DNA of 64,000 bases, taken from contig JAGDZD010000007.1 of the NCBI GenBank assembly GCA_049116315.1, positions 1-64,000 on the forward strand, written 5' to 3'. Within the stretch, counting starts at the first letter, position 1. Every line of letters starts with the position of its first letter. This document shows, piece by piece, positions 1 through 8,463 of this stretch. Below the pieces are notes generated by a model, which had not been told where the DNA came from, did no database searches, and worked only from the letters and a program-made list of their open reading frames with translations. This stretch comes from Thalassobius sp049116315 (GTDB lineage Bacteria; Pseudomonadota; Alphaproteobacteria; Rhodobacterales; Rhodobacteraceae). The translations under genes were made by a program, and so were the position numbers.

Positions 1-24
1 GGCGTCCCTCGGGGCGCCCTTTTG
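1..24 (+). terminator. Rho-independent terminator of an upstream gene outside the window
   Basis: An 8-bp hairpin (positions 1-8 against 11-18, with one G-T pair and a 2-nt loop) is followed by C and four T. It would end a plus-strand transcript whose gene lies left of the window. The tail runs into TTTTGCGTT, a tail also seen at three other terminators in this window. Confidence 0.7.
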
Positions 25-26
25 CG

Positions 27-644
27 TTAGGCGGTGAGGTCTGGACTGACCATGCCATAGAGAATCAGCTCAAGGTTTGATCGGGTCCAGCGGGCGCGGT
101 AATCTGGATCATTGATCAAATCAAACTGCGTGTCGCGTTTGATTTGCGCGGCGTACAGCACCTGGTTGGCGAGGCGATCCATCATAAATCCGCTGATCAT
201 GCTGGGATCAATCCCCGCCCGAATGTACCCCTTTGCTTGGCACGTGGCCAAATAGGAAACCAGATTTCCCATGAGGCTGGCCATCGCGGTTGGCGCGATG
301 GTGTGTCGGGCCATCATGTGGACCAAGTGCCGCTGTTCGATCAAAGCGGTCAGTGTCTCTTCAAAGAACACTTCCAGACGGGTGACAAACTCAGCTTTGC
401 TTTGCACGTCTTGATCCAGCACCCGCAATGGCGTGGCAAAGACCTTGTCGGTGAACGAGGCAAGGATGGCATCGAACAGACCTTCTTTGCTGCCAAAATA
501 GTGGTGGATCATGTTCATGCTGGTGTCCGCGTCTTTGCAAATTTGACGCACAGACACGCCTTCGAACCCCTTTTCTGAAAACAGCTTTGTGGCCGATTGC
601 AGCAATCGATCCTTGGTGGGGCTTTGGGGCTGAGCGGCTGACAT
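27..644 (-). CDS. TetR/AcrR family transcriptional regulator
   Basis: A 205-aa one-component repressor. The N-terminal domain carries a TetR helix-turn-helix at about residues 33-56, including the family-typical 'HHYFGSKEGL' recognition helix. The remaining ~140 residues form the variable ligand-binding domain, so the inducer cannot be read from the sequence. It is divergent from a DoxX-like membrane protein, and the space between them holds a perfect 8+8 bp palindrome, suggesting control of itself and that neighbour. The TetR identity is clear; the regulated function is inferred from context only. Confidence 0.93.
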   Translation of the reverse strand: MSAAQPQSPTKDRLLQSATKLFSEKGFEGVSVRQICKDADTSMNMIHHYFGSKEGLFDAILASFTDKVFATPLRVLDQDVQSKAEFVTRLEVFFEETLTALIEQRHLVHMMARHTIAPTAMASLMGNLVSYLATCQAKGYIRAGIDPSMISGFMMDRLANQVLYAAQIKRDTQFDLINDPDYRARWTRSNLELILYGMVSPDLTA

Positions 645-674
645 GTTTTCTTGATCCTTACCCGTTGTCGAATC

Positions 675-692
675 ATGTAACAGTTGTTACAT
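675..692. promoter_or_regulatory. Candidate TetR operator palindrome
   Basis: ATGTAACA-GT-TGTTACAT is a perfect 8-bp inverted repeat with a 2-bp spacer in the gap between the divergent tetR gene and the DoxX-like gene. Size and placement fit a TetR dimer site. Binding is inferred. Confidence 0.7.
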
Positions 693-770
693 CGGATGTA
701 TCGATTGATATATGATGAAACGCTACGCGTGAAACCTTCAGAAATCACGCAGAAAATGAGGTCTCTTCAG

Positions 771-1097
771 ATGGACGTTGGACAAATCTTCGATTGGGTG
801 TTGATCGCCTTTCTGTGCGGCAGCGGCCTGCACAAAATTTTGGGGAAAGAGCGGCAGGCGGTTGAGGCTCTACACTTGAACCACCGCTGGGGTTTTGCGA
901 TTGGCGGCTTGCAAATCATATCCATTCCGTTTGTCTTTATGCAGGTCTACCTGCCACCAATGATCATGATTTGCGTGCCCTTTGTGATCGTGGCTGTGTT
1001 GTCCGCAAAATATACCAAAGTTCTGCATTCGGTTGTGGTCTTGTCTATCAGCGCATTGATTGTGGCCCGCTGGGCGTCGCTTGGGATGGTGGTCTAG
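771..1097 (+). CDS. DoxX-like small integral membrane protein
   Basis: A 108-aa hydrophobic protein with about four predicted membrane spans. It starts at MDVGQIFDW, preceded by GAGGT about 9 nt upstream; an in-frame ATG 15 bp earlier is less well placed. The layout (short N-terminal helix, 'GSGLHKILG' near the first span, compact four-helix form) resembles DoxX/DUF4345-type proteins. Biochemical role is unknown. It is divergent from the TetR gene and probably the target of the palindromic operator. Family assignment is moderate. Confidence 0.6.
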   Translation: MDVGQIFDWVLIAFLCGSGLHKILGKERQAVEALHLNHRWGFAIGGLQIISIPFVFMQVYLPPMIMICVPFVIVAVLSAKYTKVLHSVVVLSISALIVARWASLGMVV

Positions 1098-1176
1098 CAT
1101 CAGACGGACGCCGTTGAAGCCGCGTTGATTGTTCCCATGAAACGGCTATCTTGCCCTAAACACGCAGGAGTCGCTT

Positions 1177-2172
1177 GTGGTCCCAGAGTTTATCAATTTC
1201 GCCCATGCGCTGGATGGCCCCGAGCGGGGCGCGCACTTGAAAGAAGACGCCCTCCTGAAGGCATTGGCCGAAGACACGCCAGCGTGGGTGCATTTGGACG
1301 GGACTGACAGCCGGGTGGCCGCATGGATTGGCGAGCATCTGAGCTATCTTGATCCCCAAGCCATTGAGGCCTTGTTGGATGTTGATACCCGCCCGCGCAC
1401 AACGGTGCTTGGCGCGGGCATGATTGTGATCTTGCGGGTGCTGAACGCCAATCACGGTCAAGATCCCGAAGATATGGTGTCGGTGCGCATGTGGATTGAT
1501 GCGCATCGTATTATCACGATTTCGCGCACGCCGTCGCATGTGATCGAACGCATGGATTGGTTGATGCAACGCGCAGACGCCCCTGTGGATGCGGGCGCGT
1601 TTTTGGTGGCTTTTGTCGAAGATGTCACCGAACAGATTGCCGGGTTTCAACGGGATTTGGATCAAACCGCTGAGGACCTCGAAGAGGGTGTCATTGCAGA
1701 GCATGGGGATCATCTGAGCCGCGATGTGGTCAACCTTCGGCTCAAAGTGATTGCCGCACGGCGTTTTCTTGGGCCGCAACGCGAGGCGCTTTATACAATT
1801 GCTCAGGCACAGGTACCAATTGTGGATCAGACCACACGGCGCGAAATCGAAGAAGAACATCTGAAGCTGACGCGGGTGATCGAAGATCTTGATGAGCTGC
1901 GCGAGCAGGCGATTGTTCTGCGCGAAGAGCTGTCGGGCCAGCTGTCTGACCGGTTGAACCGCAACATGTTCTTCTTGTCGATCATTTCGGCGATATTCCT
2001 GCCGCTGGGATTTTTGACCGGATTGTTTGGCGTGAACGTTGGCGGTGTGCCGGGCACTGGGGATCGTGATGCCTTTTTGTGGCTGTGTGCCGCGATGGGC
2101 GCTTTGGCGGCTTTGCTGGTTTTGGTGCTGTGGAGGATGCGGTGGATTGGGCGGCGCAGAAACGCGTCCTGA
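1177..2172 (+). CDS. zntB: ZntB/CorA-family divalent metal transporter
   Basis: A 331-aa protein with the CorA architecture: a long acidic cytoplasmic N-terminal domain, a long helix rich in charged residues (about 160-260) and two C-terminal membrane spans. The signature after the first span is GVN (285-287) instead of the GMN of CorA, which is common in ZntB-type proteins. ZntB proteins move zinc or other divalent cations across the inner membrane. It starts at GTG with CAGGAG 6 nt upstream. Substrate (Zn versus Mg/Ni) is inferred from the family. Confidence 0.85.
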   Translation: MVPEFINFAHALDGPERGAHLKEDALLKALAEDTPAWVHLDGTDSRVAAWIGEHLSYLDPQAIEALLDVDTRPRTTVLGAGMIVILRVLNANHGQDPEDMVSVRMWIDAHRIITISRTPSHVIERMDWLMQRADAPVDAGAFLVAFVEDVTEQIAGFQRDLDQTAEDLEEGVIAEHGDHLSRDVVNLRLKVIAARRFLGPQREALYTIAQAQVPIVDQTTRREIEEEHLKLTRVIEDLDELREQAIVLREELSGQLSDRLNRNMFFLSIISAIFLPLGFLTGLFGVNVGGVPGTGDRDAFLWLCAAMGALAALLVLVLWRMRWIGRRRNAS

Positions 2173-2287
2173 CCCCTTAGGATTGGCGCCCGGAACTCTG
2201 GGCTGGAATTTTTTGACCAAACGGTCATCAAAGTGTGATACTTCATGGGTCTCAATGAACTTTGTCTATTTGAACGAGGTCGACCCC

Positions 2288-4252
2288 ATGAATCCTACTT
2301 TTTCTCGACGTGAATTTATTGGTGCTGCCGCTGGTGCAGGTCTTATTGCGCTGCATCCGTTTTCTGCGCGTGCGGCCACCAATCAGGCGCATCTGCGCAT
2401 TATGGAAACCACCGATTTGCACGTGCATGTGTTTCCCTATGATTACTACTCGGATAAGCCACGTGACACTGTAGGTCTGAGCCGAACGGCCTCGATCATC
2501 AATGACATCCGTGCCGAGGCGACAAACTCGCTTTTGGTGGACAACGGTGACTTTCTGCAAGGCAATCCAATGGGCGACTACATCGCTTATGAGCGTGGCA
2601 TGAAGGAGGGTGACAGCCATCCAGTGATCACCGCGATGAACGCTGTTGGATATGACGCAGGTACCATTGGCAACCACGAGTTCAACTATGGTCTCGATTT
2701 CCTGATGAAATCGATGGCCGGCGCTGATTTCCCTGTTGTTTTGGCCAATGTGTCCAAAAACGAAGGGGCTTCGATCCGGGATGACGAGACCCTGTTCAAA
2801 CCCTATGTGTTGCTGGATCGCCAATTGACCGATGGGGCAGGCAATACCCATCCGATCAAGGTTGGGATTATCGGATTTACCCCACCACAAATCATGAATT
2901 GGGATCGTCGCCACCTCGAAGGCAACGTAACAGCGCGTGACATCGTAGAAACCGCCAAAGCCTATTTGCCAGAGATGAAAGAAGCCGGCGCGGATATCAT
3001 TATCGCGCTGTCGCACTCTGGGATCGGTTCAGCCAACGATTCAAATGGCATGGAAAACGCGTCTGTACCCGTGGCGGCGTTGGATGGTGTGGATGCGGTG
3101 ATGACTGGCCACAGCCACCTTGTGTTCCCATCCCCAACATATGCCGATTACGCTGCGGTGGATGTTGAAAAAGGCACGCTGCATGGCAAGCCTGCAGCGA
3201 TGGGTGGTTTCTGGGGGTCACACCTTGGGGTGATTGACCTGATGCTTGAGCGCGAAGGCAATGAATGGCGTGTGGTGACCCATGCGTCCGAAGCGCGCCC
3301 GATCTCAAAGCGCAACGAAGATCGCTCGGTTTCGGCCTTGGTGGAGGATGATCAAAAGGTTCTGAATGCTGTACAGAAAGAGCATGACGAGACCCTAGCC
3401 TATGTCCGGCGCGCGGTTGGGAAAACGGATGCACCGCTGCATTCATATTTCGCCCTTGTTGCCGATGATCCATCGGTTCAAATCGTGTCGATTGCCCAAA
3501 AGTGGTATGTTGAGCAGATGCTGAAAGGCACCGAGCACGAAGGCCTGCCAATCCTATCCGCAGCTGCCCCGTTCAAAGCTGGTGGCCGCGGTGGCCCAGA
3601 GTATTACACTGACGTTGCGGTTGGCGATGTGGCGATCAAAAATGTGGCTGACCTCTATCTCTATCCAAACACTGCGCGCGCGGTTTTGGTCAGTGGTCAA
3701 CAGGTCAAAGACTGGCTTGAACGCTCGGCAGGTATCTTCAATCAGATCGAACCGGGTCAAGGCGATCAGGTTCTGTTGAACCCCTCATTCCCCAGCTACA
3801 ACTTTGATGTGATTGATGGGGTGCAGTACGAAATCGATCTGAGCCAACCCTCTAAGTACGATTCCAAAGGCAAATTACTGGACGCCAGCGCCAATCGGAT
3901 TGTGAACCTGACCTATAATGGCGCGCCATTGGATTTGGCGGCCAAGTTTGTCATCGCAACCAACAACTACCGCGCAGGGGGTGGGGGGAAATTTCCCGGG
4001 GCCGATGGCTCAACCACGATCCTCGAAGCGCCAGACACCAACCGCGATGTGATCGTGCGCTATATCGTCGAACAGGGCACCATCAGCCCGTCCGCCGATG
4101 CAAATTGGACCTTTGCCCCGATGGATGGCACCAGCGTGCTGTTTGACACAGGCCCCAAAGCGGCGGCCTATGCAGACAAAGTGCCCGGCGTGACCATCGC
4201 GCCCGCTGGGGATGGGCCAGATGGGTTCGCGCGGTTCCGCATCGATCTGTAA
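2288..4252 (+). CDS. cpdB: Tat-exported 2',3'-cyclic-nucleotide 2'-phosphodiesterase/3'-nucleotidase
   Basis: A 654-aa periplasmic enzyme that hydrolyses 2',3'-cyclic nucleotides and 3'-nucleotides, releasing nucleoside and phosphate. The start chosen has GAGGT 7 nt upstream and gives a twin-arginine signal ('SRREFIGAAAGAG', cleavage after ARA). Metallophosphatase motifs follow in order: TTDLHVH, NGDFLQG, GNHEFNYG, SHSGIG and GHSHLVFP. A C-terminal 5'-nucleotidase domain includes NNYRAGGGG. A second paralogue without an export signal lies at 48.8-50.8 kb. A hairpin terminator follows the stop. Role in phosphorus scavenging is inferred from the family. Confidence 0.92.
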   Translation: MNPTFSRREFIGAAAGAGLIALHPFSARAATNQAHLRIMETTDLHVHVFPYDYYSDKPRDTVGLSRTASIINDIRAEATNSLLVDNGDFLQGNPMGDYIAYERGMKEGDSHPVITAMNAVGYDAGTIGNHEFNYGLDFLMKSMAGADFPVVLANVSKNEGASIRDDETLFKPYVLLDRQLTDGAGNTHPIKVGIIGFTPPQIMNWDRRHLEGNVTARDIVETAKAYLPEMKEAGADIIIALSHSGIGSANDSNGMENASVPVAALDGVDAVMTGHSHLVFPSPTYADYAAVDVEKGTLHGKPAAMGGFWGSHLGVIDLMLEREGNEWRVVTHASEARPISKRNEDRSVSALVEDDQKVLNAVQKEHDETLAYVRRAVGKTDAPLHSYFALVADDPSVQIVSIAQKWYVEQMLKGTEHEGLPILSAAAPFKAGGRGGPEYYTDVAVGDVAIKNVADLYLYPNTARAVLVSGQQVKDWLERSAGIFNQIEPGQGDQVLLNPSFPSYNFDVIDGVQYEIDLSQPSKYDSKGKLLDASANRIVNLTYNGAPLDLAAKFVIATNNYRAGGGGKFPGADGSTTILEAPDTNRDVIVRYIVEQGTISPSADANWTFAPMDGTSVLFDTGPKAAAYADKVPGVTIAPAGDGPDGFARFRIDL

Positions 4253-4269
4253 CGGCTTGTCACACAGTC

Positions 4270-4299
4270 AAAAGGGCCAGCCATGGGGTTGGCCCTTTT
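4270..4299. terminator. Bidirectional Rho-independent terminator between cpdB and the XRE regulator
   Basis: AAAAGGGCCA (4270-4279) pairs perfectly with TGGCCCTTTT (4290-4299). The A-run on one side and T-run on the other allow termination of the convergent cpdB and XRE transcripts. The plus-strand tail is TTTTGCGTT. Confidence 0.85.
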
Positions 4300-4308
4300 G
4301 CGTTGGGG

Positions 4309-5091
4309 CTAGATCTTTGGCGCCGTGTTCAGCATGCAGGTTTCTGTTGCCTCATCCATCGGCAGCATCAGTTCCACCTCAAGACCTTCGATCGCGGCAT
4401 CCTGTGTGGCCACCAAAGACCCAACAAAAGAGGTCAGCGACAGTGTGATGTCGTTGGGGCCTTTGATGATCGCAGGAATATAGGGTGGGGCCCTGTCGCC
4501 TGAGGTTAACCGTTGCGGGAGGTGATCAAACCGTCCTGCGGATTTGGCGAGGCTCAAAAGGTGGCGGATGTGGCTTGATCGTTGCGCAGCTGCCTGCATG
4601 CGGAAATAAAACACCATCGACAGGTCTTCCCAATTCAAAATCCGATCTTGAAACGGTTGCGATAAGAAGACCTCAAACAAAGAGATCTGCTCGTTGCCGG
4701 TATAGCCGAAATCCGACAGCAGCGCCTTGCCACCCGCATTGGTGCGCAGCACCGTCCAATCTTGATCTAAGATCAAGCCGGGAAAGGGCCAATGGCGCAA
4801 AGCGCGCCGTTCAAGCATGTCGAGCACCGCAGCGCGGTCTTGATCGCCAAAGAACTGATGCCGATAGGGATTTGCAAAACCGCTGGCGTCAAACAACGCG
4901 GCACGCTGGCCCAAAGACAAAGACAGACCTGTGGCCAGACGGATCACAAATTCCGTGCTGGGCTTGGACCGGCCGGTTTCCAAGAACGACAGGTGCCGCT
5001 GGGTGGTCCCCAGTTCGTGCGCAAGGTCCAGCTGCGACAGGCTGAGATCTGTGCGCAATGTACGCAGGGTCTGTCCAAAGGCGTTGGTCAC
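4309..5091 (-). CDS. XRE-family regulator with MmyB-like C-terminal domain
   Basis: A 260-aa regulator. The N-terminus holds a Cro/C1-type helix-turn-helix (about residues 14-40, 'LSQLDLAHELG' and 'LSFLETGRSKPS'). The rest resembles the MmyB-like ligand-binding domain (for example 'DWTVLRTNAGGKALL' and 'GNEQISLFEVFLSQ'), which in related proteins binds a fatty-acid-like ligand. It is divergent from a MAPEG-family gene, which it probably controls. The ligand cannot be read from the sequence. Confidence 0.88.
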   Translation of the reverse strand: MTNAFGQTLRTLRTDLSLSQLDLAHELGTTQRHLSFLETGRSKPSTEFVIRLATGLSLSLGQRAALFDASGFANPYRHQFFGDQDRAAVLDMLERRALRHWPFPGLILDQDWTVLRTNAGGKALLSDFGYTGNEQISLFEVFLSQPFQDRILNWEDLSMVFYFRMQAAAQRSSHIRHLLSLAKSAGRFDHLPQRLTSGDRAPPYIPAIIKGPNDITLSLTSFVGSLVATQDAAIEGLEVELMLPMDEATETCMLNTAPKI

Positions 5092-5168
5092 TTATTCCCC
5101 CCTAAGGAATTGAGATGATACTTTGGGTGCCATAGCTGAGAACCTGTTGCAATTAACAGGAGTGTGAG

Positions 5169-5555
5169 ATGGTCACTTGGCTATTATTGGGAACAGCATT
5201 GTATCTGCTGACGGTCTATTCAGAGGCCCTATTTGTGTTCGCCGGACTTGGGGTGAAGGGATACCTAGGCAGTCGGGACGCCGAACCGACGCCAAGCCCA
5301 CTGCATGGGCGTGCCCAGCGGGCCAGTCGGAACTATAAGGAAAACTATCCCGTCTTTATGGCGCTGGGCATCTTGGCTTTGGTGGTTCCCGAAGCCGATA
5401 TGGGGCTCGCGGTTATGGGGGCAATGACCTTTGTTTTGGCGCGTTTGATTTACTTGCCACTGTATTTGGCGGCCATTCCTGCACTGCGTTCAACGGCATT
5501 CACCGTTGGATGGCTGGGCATGATCGCAATGGGCTGGGCCTTAGTTTCTGGTTGA
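5169..5555 (+). CDS. MAPEG-family membrane protein
   Basis: A 128-aa integral membrane protein with about four hydrophobic spans and the MAPEG layout, including the polar 'RASRNYKENYPVFMALG' segment after the first span and 'ARLIYLPLYL' near the third. MAPEG proteins include membrane glutathione transferases; bacterial members are mostly uncharacterised. The start follows an AGGAGTG sequence. It is divergent from the XRE/MmyB-type regulator, and the 77-bp gap presumably carries both promoters. Confidence 0.85.
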   Translation: MVTWLLLGTALYLLTVYSEALFVFAGLGVKGYLGSRDAEPTPSPLHGRAQRASRNYKENYPVFMALGILALVVPEADMGLAVMGAMTFVLARLIYLPLYLAAIPALRSTAFTVGWLGMIAMGWALVSG

Positions 5556-5657
5556 TCCTAAGTGCAAAACCGATACGGTATCCTCAACCGATGGAGGGTG
5601 CCGTGACCAAGTAACAGCCAACAATTTGTCTGATCTGACCTTTTGAGGAGAGCTGTT

Positions 5658-6329
5658 ATGCCTGCCCCGTTTATTGACGCGTCTGTACGTCACCCCATCC
5701 ACTTGCCAGATGGCAAAAACTACGAAAACACCGTTTGGCTGAAACAGGCCATTGATCACCCCAAAATCGACGTTGGTGAGTTCACCTACTACAATGATTT
5801 TGAACCGGTCTCTGACTATGCTGCGCGAATTGCGCCCTATCTGCATCCCGGCAGTGGCGAACGGCTGATCATCGGAAAGTTTGGCCAATTTGCCCATGGC
5901 ACGCGGTTTATCACTGCTTCGGCCGATCATCCGAAACGGTGGTTCACCGCCTATCCCTTCCCTGTATTTAATCCCGAGGTCATGGATCTGTTCTATGATG
6001 AGTTCATGCTGGGGCAGGACACTGTGGTGGGCAATGATGTCTGGATCGGCCATGGCGCCAGCATTCTGCCCGGCGTGACCTTGGGGGATGGGGTTATCGT
6101 TGGGGCCGGGGCGGTGGTCAGCCGCGATGTCCCCGCCTATTGCGTTGTGGCGGGTAATCCGGGCCAAATTGTGCGCCAACGTTTTGACGACAGGGTGATC
6201 GAGGTGTTGTTGGCTTTGCGATGGTGGGATCTGCCGATTGATCAAATCAAAGACATCTTGCCAGTTCTGGCTAGCGCTGACGTTGTCGCCCTCGAAGAAC
6301 TGGTCCAACGCCTGCGCCCCACTGGCTAA
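5658..6329 (+). CDS. CatB-related (xenobiotic-type) O-acetyltransferase, left-handed beta-helix
   Basis: A 223-aa hexapeptide-repeat acetyltransferase. The ATG start has GAGGAGAG about 8 nt upstream; a TTG 15 bp earlier sits on that ribosome site and is rejected. The core has the Vat/CatB hallmarks: 'GRSSD'-type active-site region replaced here by 'HGTRFITASADHPKRW', then hexapeptide turns ('GNDVWIGHGASILPGVTLGDGVIVGAGAVV') and 'AGNPGQIVRQRF'. Family members acetylate chloramphenicol, streptogramins or sugars. Chromosomal copies like this often have unknown substrates, so no resistance role is claimed. Confidence 0.85.
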   Translation: MPAPFIDASVRHPIHLPDGKNYENTVWLKQAIDHPKIDVGEFTYYNDFEPVSDYAARIAPYLHPGSGERLIIGKFGQFAHGTRFITASADHPKRWFTAYPFPVFNPEVMDLFYDEFMLGQDTVVGNDVWIGHGASILPGVTLGDGVIVGAGAVVSRDVPAYCVVAGNPGQIVRQRFDDRVIEVLLALRWWDLPIDQIKDILPVLASADVVALEELVQRLRPTG

Positions 6330-6500
6330 TTGGGGGGATACTAGGGTAACCCCATATGACGCTGGCGCCGACTAAGGCGCTGGCGTGCCCCGCGCTCAGA
6401 CACGCAGCGTTCCCAGGTCCGTCAATAGCGCATTTCCGCCATTTCGATGCGCCCTCTATTTGGGTAGAGTTTACACGTTGGCTGGCACAAGGATCTTGCT

Positions 6501-7487
6501 GTGAAGGTTTCATTTCTGGGCACAGGGCGCGCCCTGCCGCGACACTCTGTGACCAGCGCCGATCTAGATCGCAAGTGGGGCACCGGGGGGCGGATCGCAG
6601 CAGTGGGCGTGCACCGCCGCTTTCAGTGCACTGATGAGACACAGGTGGATCTGGCCACACAGGCCTGTCAGCGCGCGTTGCAGGACGCTGGGTGTAAGAT
6701 CGATGAGGTTGACCTGATCATTTCAGGCGCATCCGTTGCCTATCAACCCATTCCAGCAATGGCCCCTCTGATCATGCGCCGCCTAGGACTGTCGGATGGG
6801 ACCGCCGCAGCCTTTGACGTCAACAGCACCTGCCTGAGCTTTGTGACCGGTTTGGAGGTCGCCGCCCGTATGATCTCAACCGGGGCGGCGCAGACAGCGC
6901 TGGTGGTGTCCAGCGAAGTCGCTTCCAGAGCGCTGCCATGGGGGGACGATCCCGAAACAGCGGCCCTTTTTGGGGATGGCGCGGCGGCAGCGGTGATTGG
7001 GGCCGGGCAGGGCGGCACATCAACCGCGATCAAGGCCATTGGTTTGCGCAGCTATCCCTCTGCCTATGAAGCCTGCGAGATTGGCGCTGGCGGCACCCGG
7101 TTTGATTTCGCCTCTGACCCCGCAAATTTTGCCGAACACACTACATTTAACATGGAGGGAAAGGCGCTGTTCCGGCTGACCTATCAACATTTTGCTGGGT
7201 TCATCGATGCGCTCTTGGCCGAGGCTGGATGGGGACGCAACGATATTGATATCGTGATTCCACACCAAGCCAGCCCTGCTGGTCTTGACCATATGATTCG
7301 TCTGACGGGCTGGCCAGCGTCGAAGGTTGTGCGCATTGTTGAAGACTATGGCAATCAGGTCGCGGCCTCTATTCCATTCGCCTTTGACATCGCACGGGAA
7401 CAAGGTCGCGTGCCAACTGGCAGTAAGGTTTTGTTTCTTGGCACCTCTGCGGGCGTAAGCTTTGGTGGTGCGGCTGTGGAGATTTGA
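6501..7487 (+). CDS. Ketoacyl-ACP synthase III (FabH-like), cluster-specific
   Basis: A 328-aa thiolase-fold condensing enzyme. The catalytic triad is intact: Cys111 in 'NSTCLSF', His255 in 'PHQASPA' and Asn285 in 'DYGNQVA'. The glycine-rich 'GTSAGVSFGG' lies at the C-terminus. KAS III enzymes join an acyl-CoA (or carboxylic acyl donor) to malonyl-ACP or another acceptor. It starts at GTG and leads a run of six plus-strand genes with overlaps or near-zero gaps, so it probably commits substrate to that pathway. It is not next to plsX or fatty-acid genes, which argues against it being housekeeping fabH. Product unknown. Confidence 0.88.
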   Translation: MKVSFLGTGRALPRHSVTSADLDRKWGTGGRIAAVGVHRRFQCTDETQVDLATQACQRALQDAGCKIDEVDLIISGASVAYQPIPAMAPLIMRRLGLSDGTAAAFDVNSTCLSFVTGLEVAARMISTGAAQTALVVSSEVASRALPWGDDPETAALFGDGAAAAVIGAGQGGTSTAIKAIGLRSYPSAYEACEIGAGGTRFDFASDPANFAEHTTFNMEGKALFRLTYQHFAGFIDALLAEAGWGRNDIDIVIPHQASPAGLDHMIRLTGWPASKVVRIVEDYGNQVAASIPFAFDIAREQGRVPTGSKVLFLGTSAGVSFGGAAVEI

Positions 7488-7488
7488 T

Positions 7489-8463
7489 GTGCAAGGGCGT
7501 GTTCTTGTAACAGGGGCAACCGGTTTTTTGGGTAAGGCCGTCCTGCGCCGTTTGGGGGCTGCGGGCATTGGGCAGGGGCGTGATCCCGCGCGCTGCGCTG
7601 CTGCTTCCGGCGAAGGTTTTAAGTTGGTGCAGTGGGCGCTGCCCGGACCACCACCTGAGGACGCAGAATTGAACGAAGTGGAGGCGGTTGTGCATTGCGC
7701 AGCGTTATCGTCGCCCTTTGGTCCGGCTTCGGCGTTTCAGTCTACCAATGTTCTGGGCACCAAATCGGTGTTGGATTTTGCGCGATCGCGCGCTGTGAAA
7801 CGCTTTGTCTTTATCTCCAGCCCTTCGATCTATTTTGCCCCTCGCGACCAATTGAATGTGCCCGAAGACATGCCATTGCCACCCGCGTTTACCCCCTATG
7901 CGCAAAGCAAATCTGCCGCCGAAGAACTGGTCAGAATGGCGCGTGATCTGGGCCCAATTATTCTGCGACCGCGCGGGATCTATGGTCCCGGTGATACCAC
8001 ACTGTTGCCGCGTTTGCTGAACGCTGCGCGCGCGCGTCCTTTGCCGCGGTTTCGCAAGGGGCGGGCTCAGATTGATCTGACGTATATTGATGACGTGGTG
8101 AATGCCGTGCAGCGTGCGTTGACGGCGGGGCCTGAAATGCACGGGCAGGCATTCAATATATCTGGGGGTCAAGTTTTGCCGATCTCGCATATTGTCGAGC
8201 AGACCTGCGAGAAAGCGGGCATTGTGCCCAAGTGGCGTAATATGCCGTTTCGTCCGGCTTTGGCTGTGGCGCGCGCGGCTGAAACCATCGCCTTGATGCG
8301 GCGTGATCCACGTGAACCTGTCGCCACGCGTTATGGGCTTGGCCTGTTCGCCTTCGAGCAAAGTCTGGATATTTCACGCGCAAAGGCCGCGTTGGGGTGG
8401 CGACCTGAGGTGCATTTTCAGGACGGTTTGGCGCATGTTTTTGACACCGGAGAAGTACGATGA
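7489..8463 (+). CDS. NAD(P)-dependent extended SDR (epimerase/3-beta-HSD type)
   Basis: A 324-aa Rossmann-fold oxidoreductase. A GTG start 1 nt after the KAS III stop, with GGAG 7 nt upstream, puts GATGFLG (residues 9-15) at the N-terminus as expected. The catalytic YxxxK appears in 'PYAQSKSAAEE', and 'RPRGIYGPGD' and 'TYIDDVVNA' are typical of extended SDRs. It could reduce a beta-keto intermediate made by the preceding synthase, a role comparable to OleD in olefin synthesis; that is inference. Its last codon overlaps the next gene by 4 nt. Confidence 0.88.
   Translation: MQGRVLVTGATGFLGKAVLRRLGAAGIGQGRDPARCAAASGEGFKLVQWALPGPPPEDAELNEVEAVVHCAALSSPFGPASAFQSTNVLGTKSVLDFARSRAVKRFVFISSPSIYFAPRDQLNVPEDMPLPPAFTPYAQSKSAAEELVRMARDLGPIILRPRGIYGPGDTTLLPRLLNAARARPLPRFRKGRAQIDLTYIDDVVNAVQRALTAGPEMHGQAFNISGGQVLPISHIVEQTCEKAGIVPKWRNMPFRPALAVARAAETIALMRRDPREPVATRYGLGLFAFEQSLDISRAKAALGWRPEVHFQDGLAHVFDTGEVR

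Noticed and set aside
1156..2220. 354-codon minus-strand frame opposite zntB
   Set aside because: The plus strand encodes a complete ZntB-type protein with the GVN motif; the opposite frame is a shadow.
5658..6329. Antibiotic resistance (chloramphenicol or streptogramin) by the CatB-like acetyltransferase
   Set aside because: The family is broad, and this chromosomal copy has no mobile or resistance context, so substrate is not assigned.
6360..6385. Direct repeat CGCTGGCG spaced 18 bp upstream of the KAS III gene
   Set aside because: Too short and GC-rich to distinguish from chance; no other site matches it.
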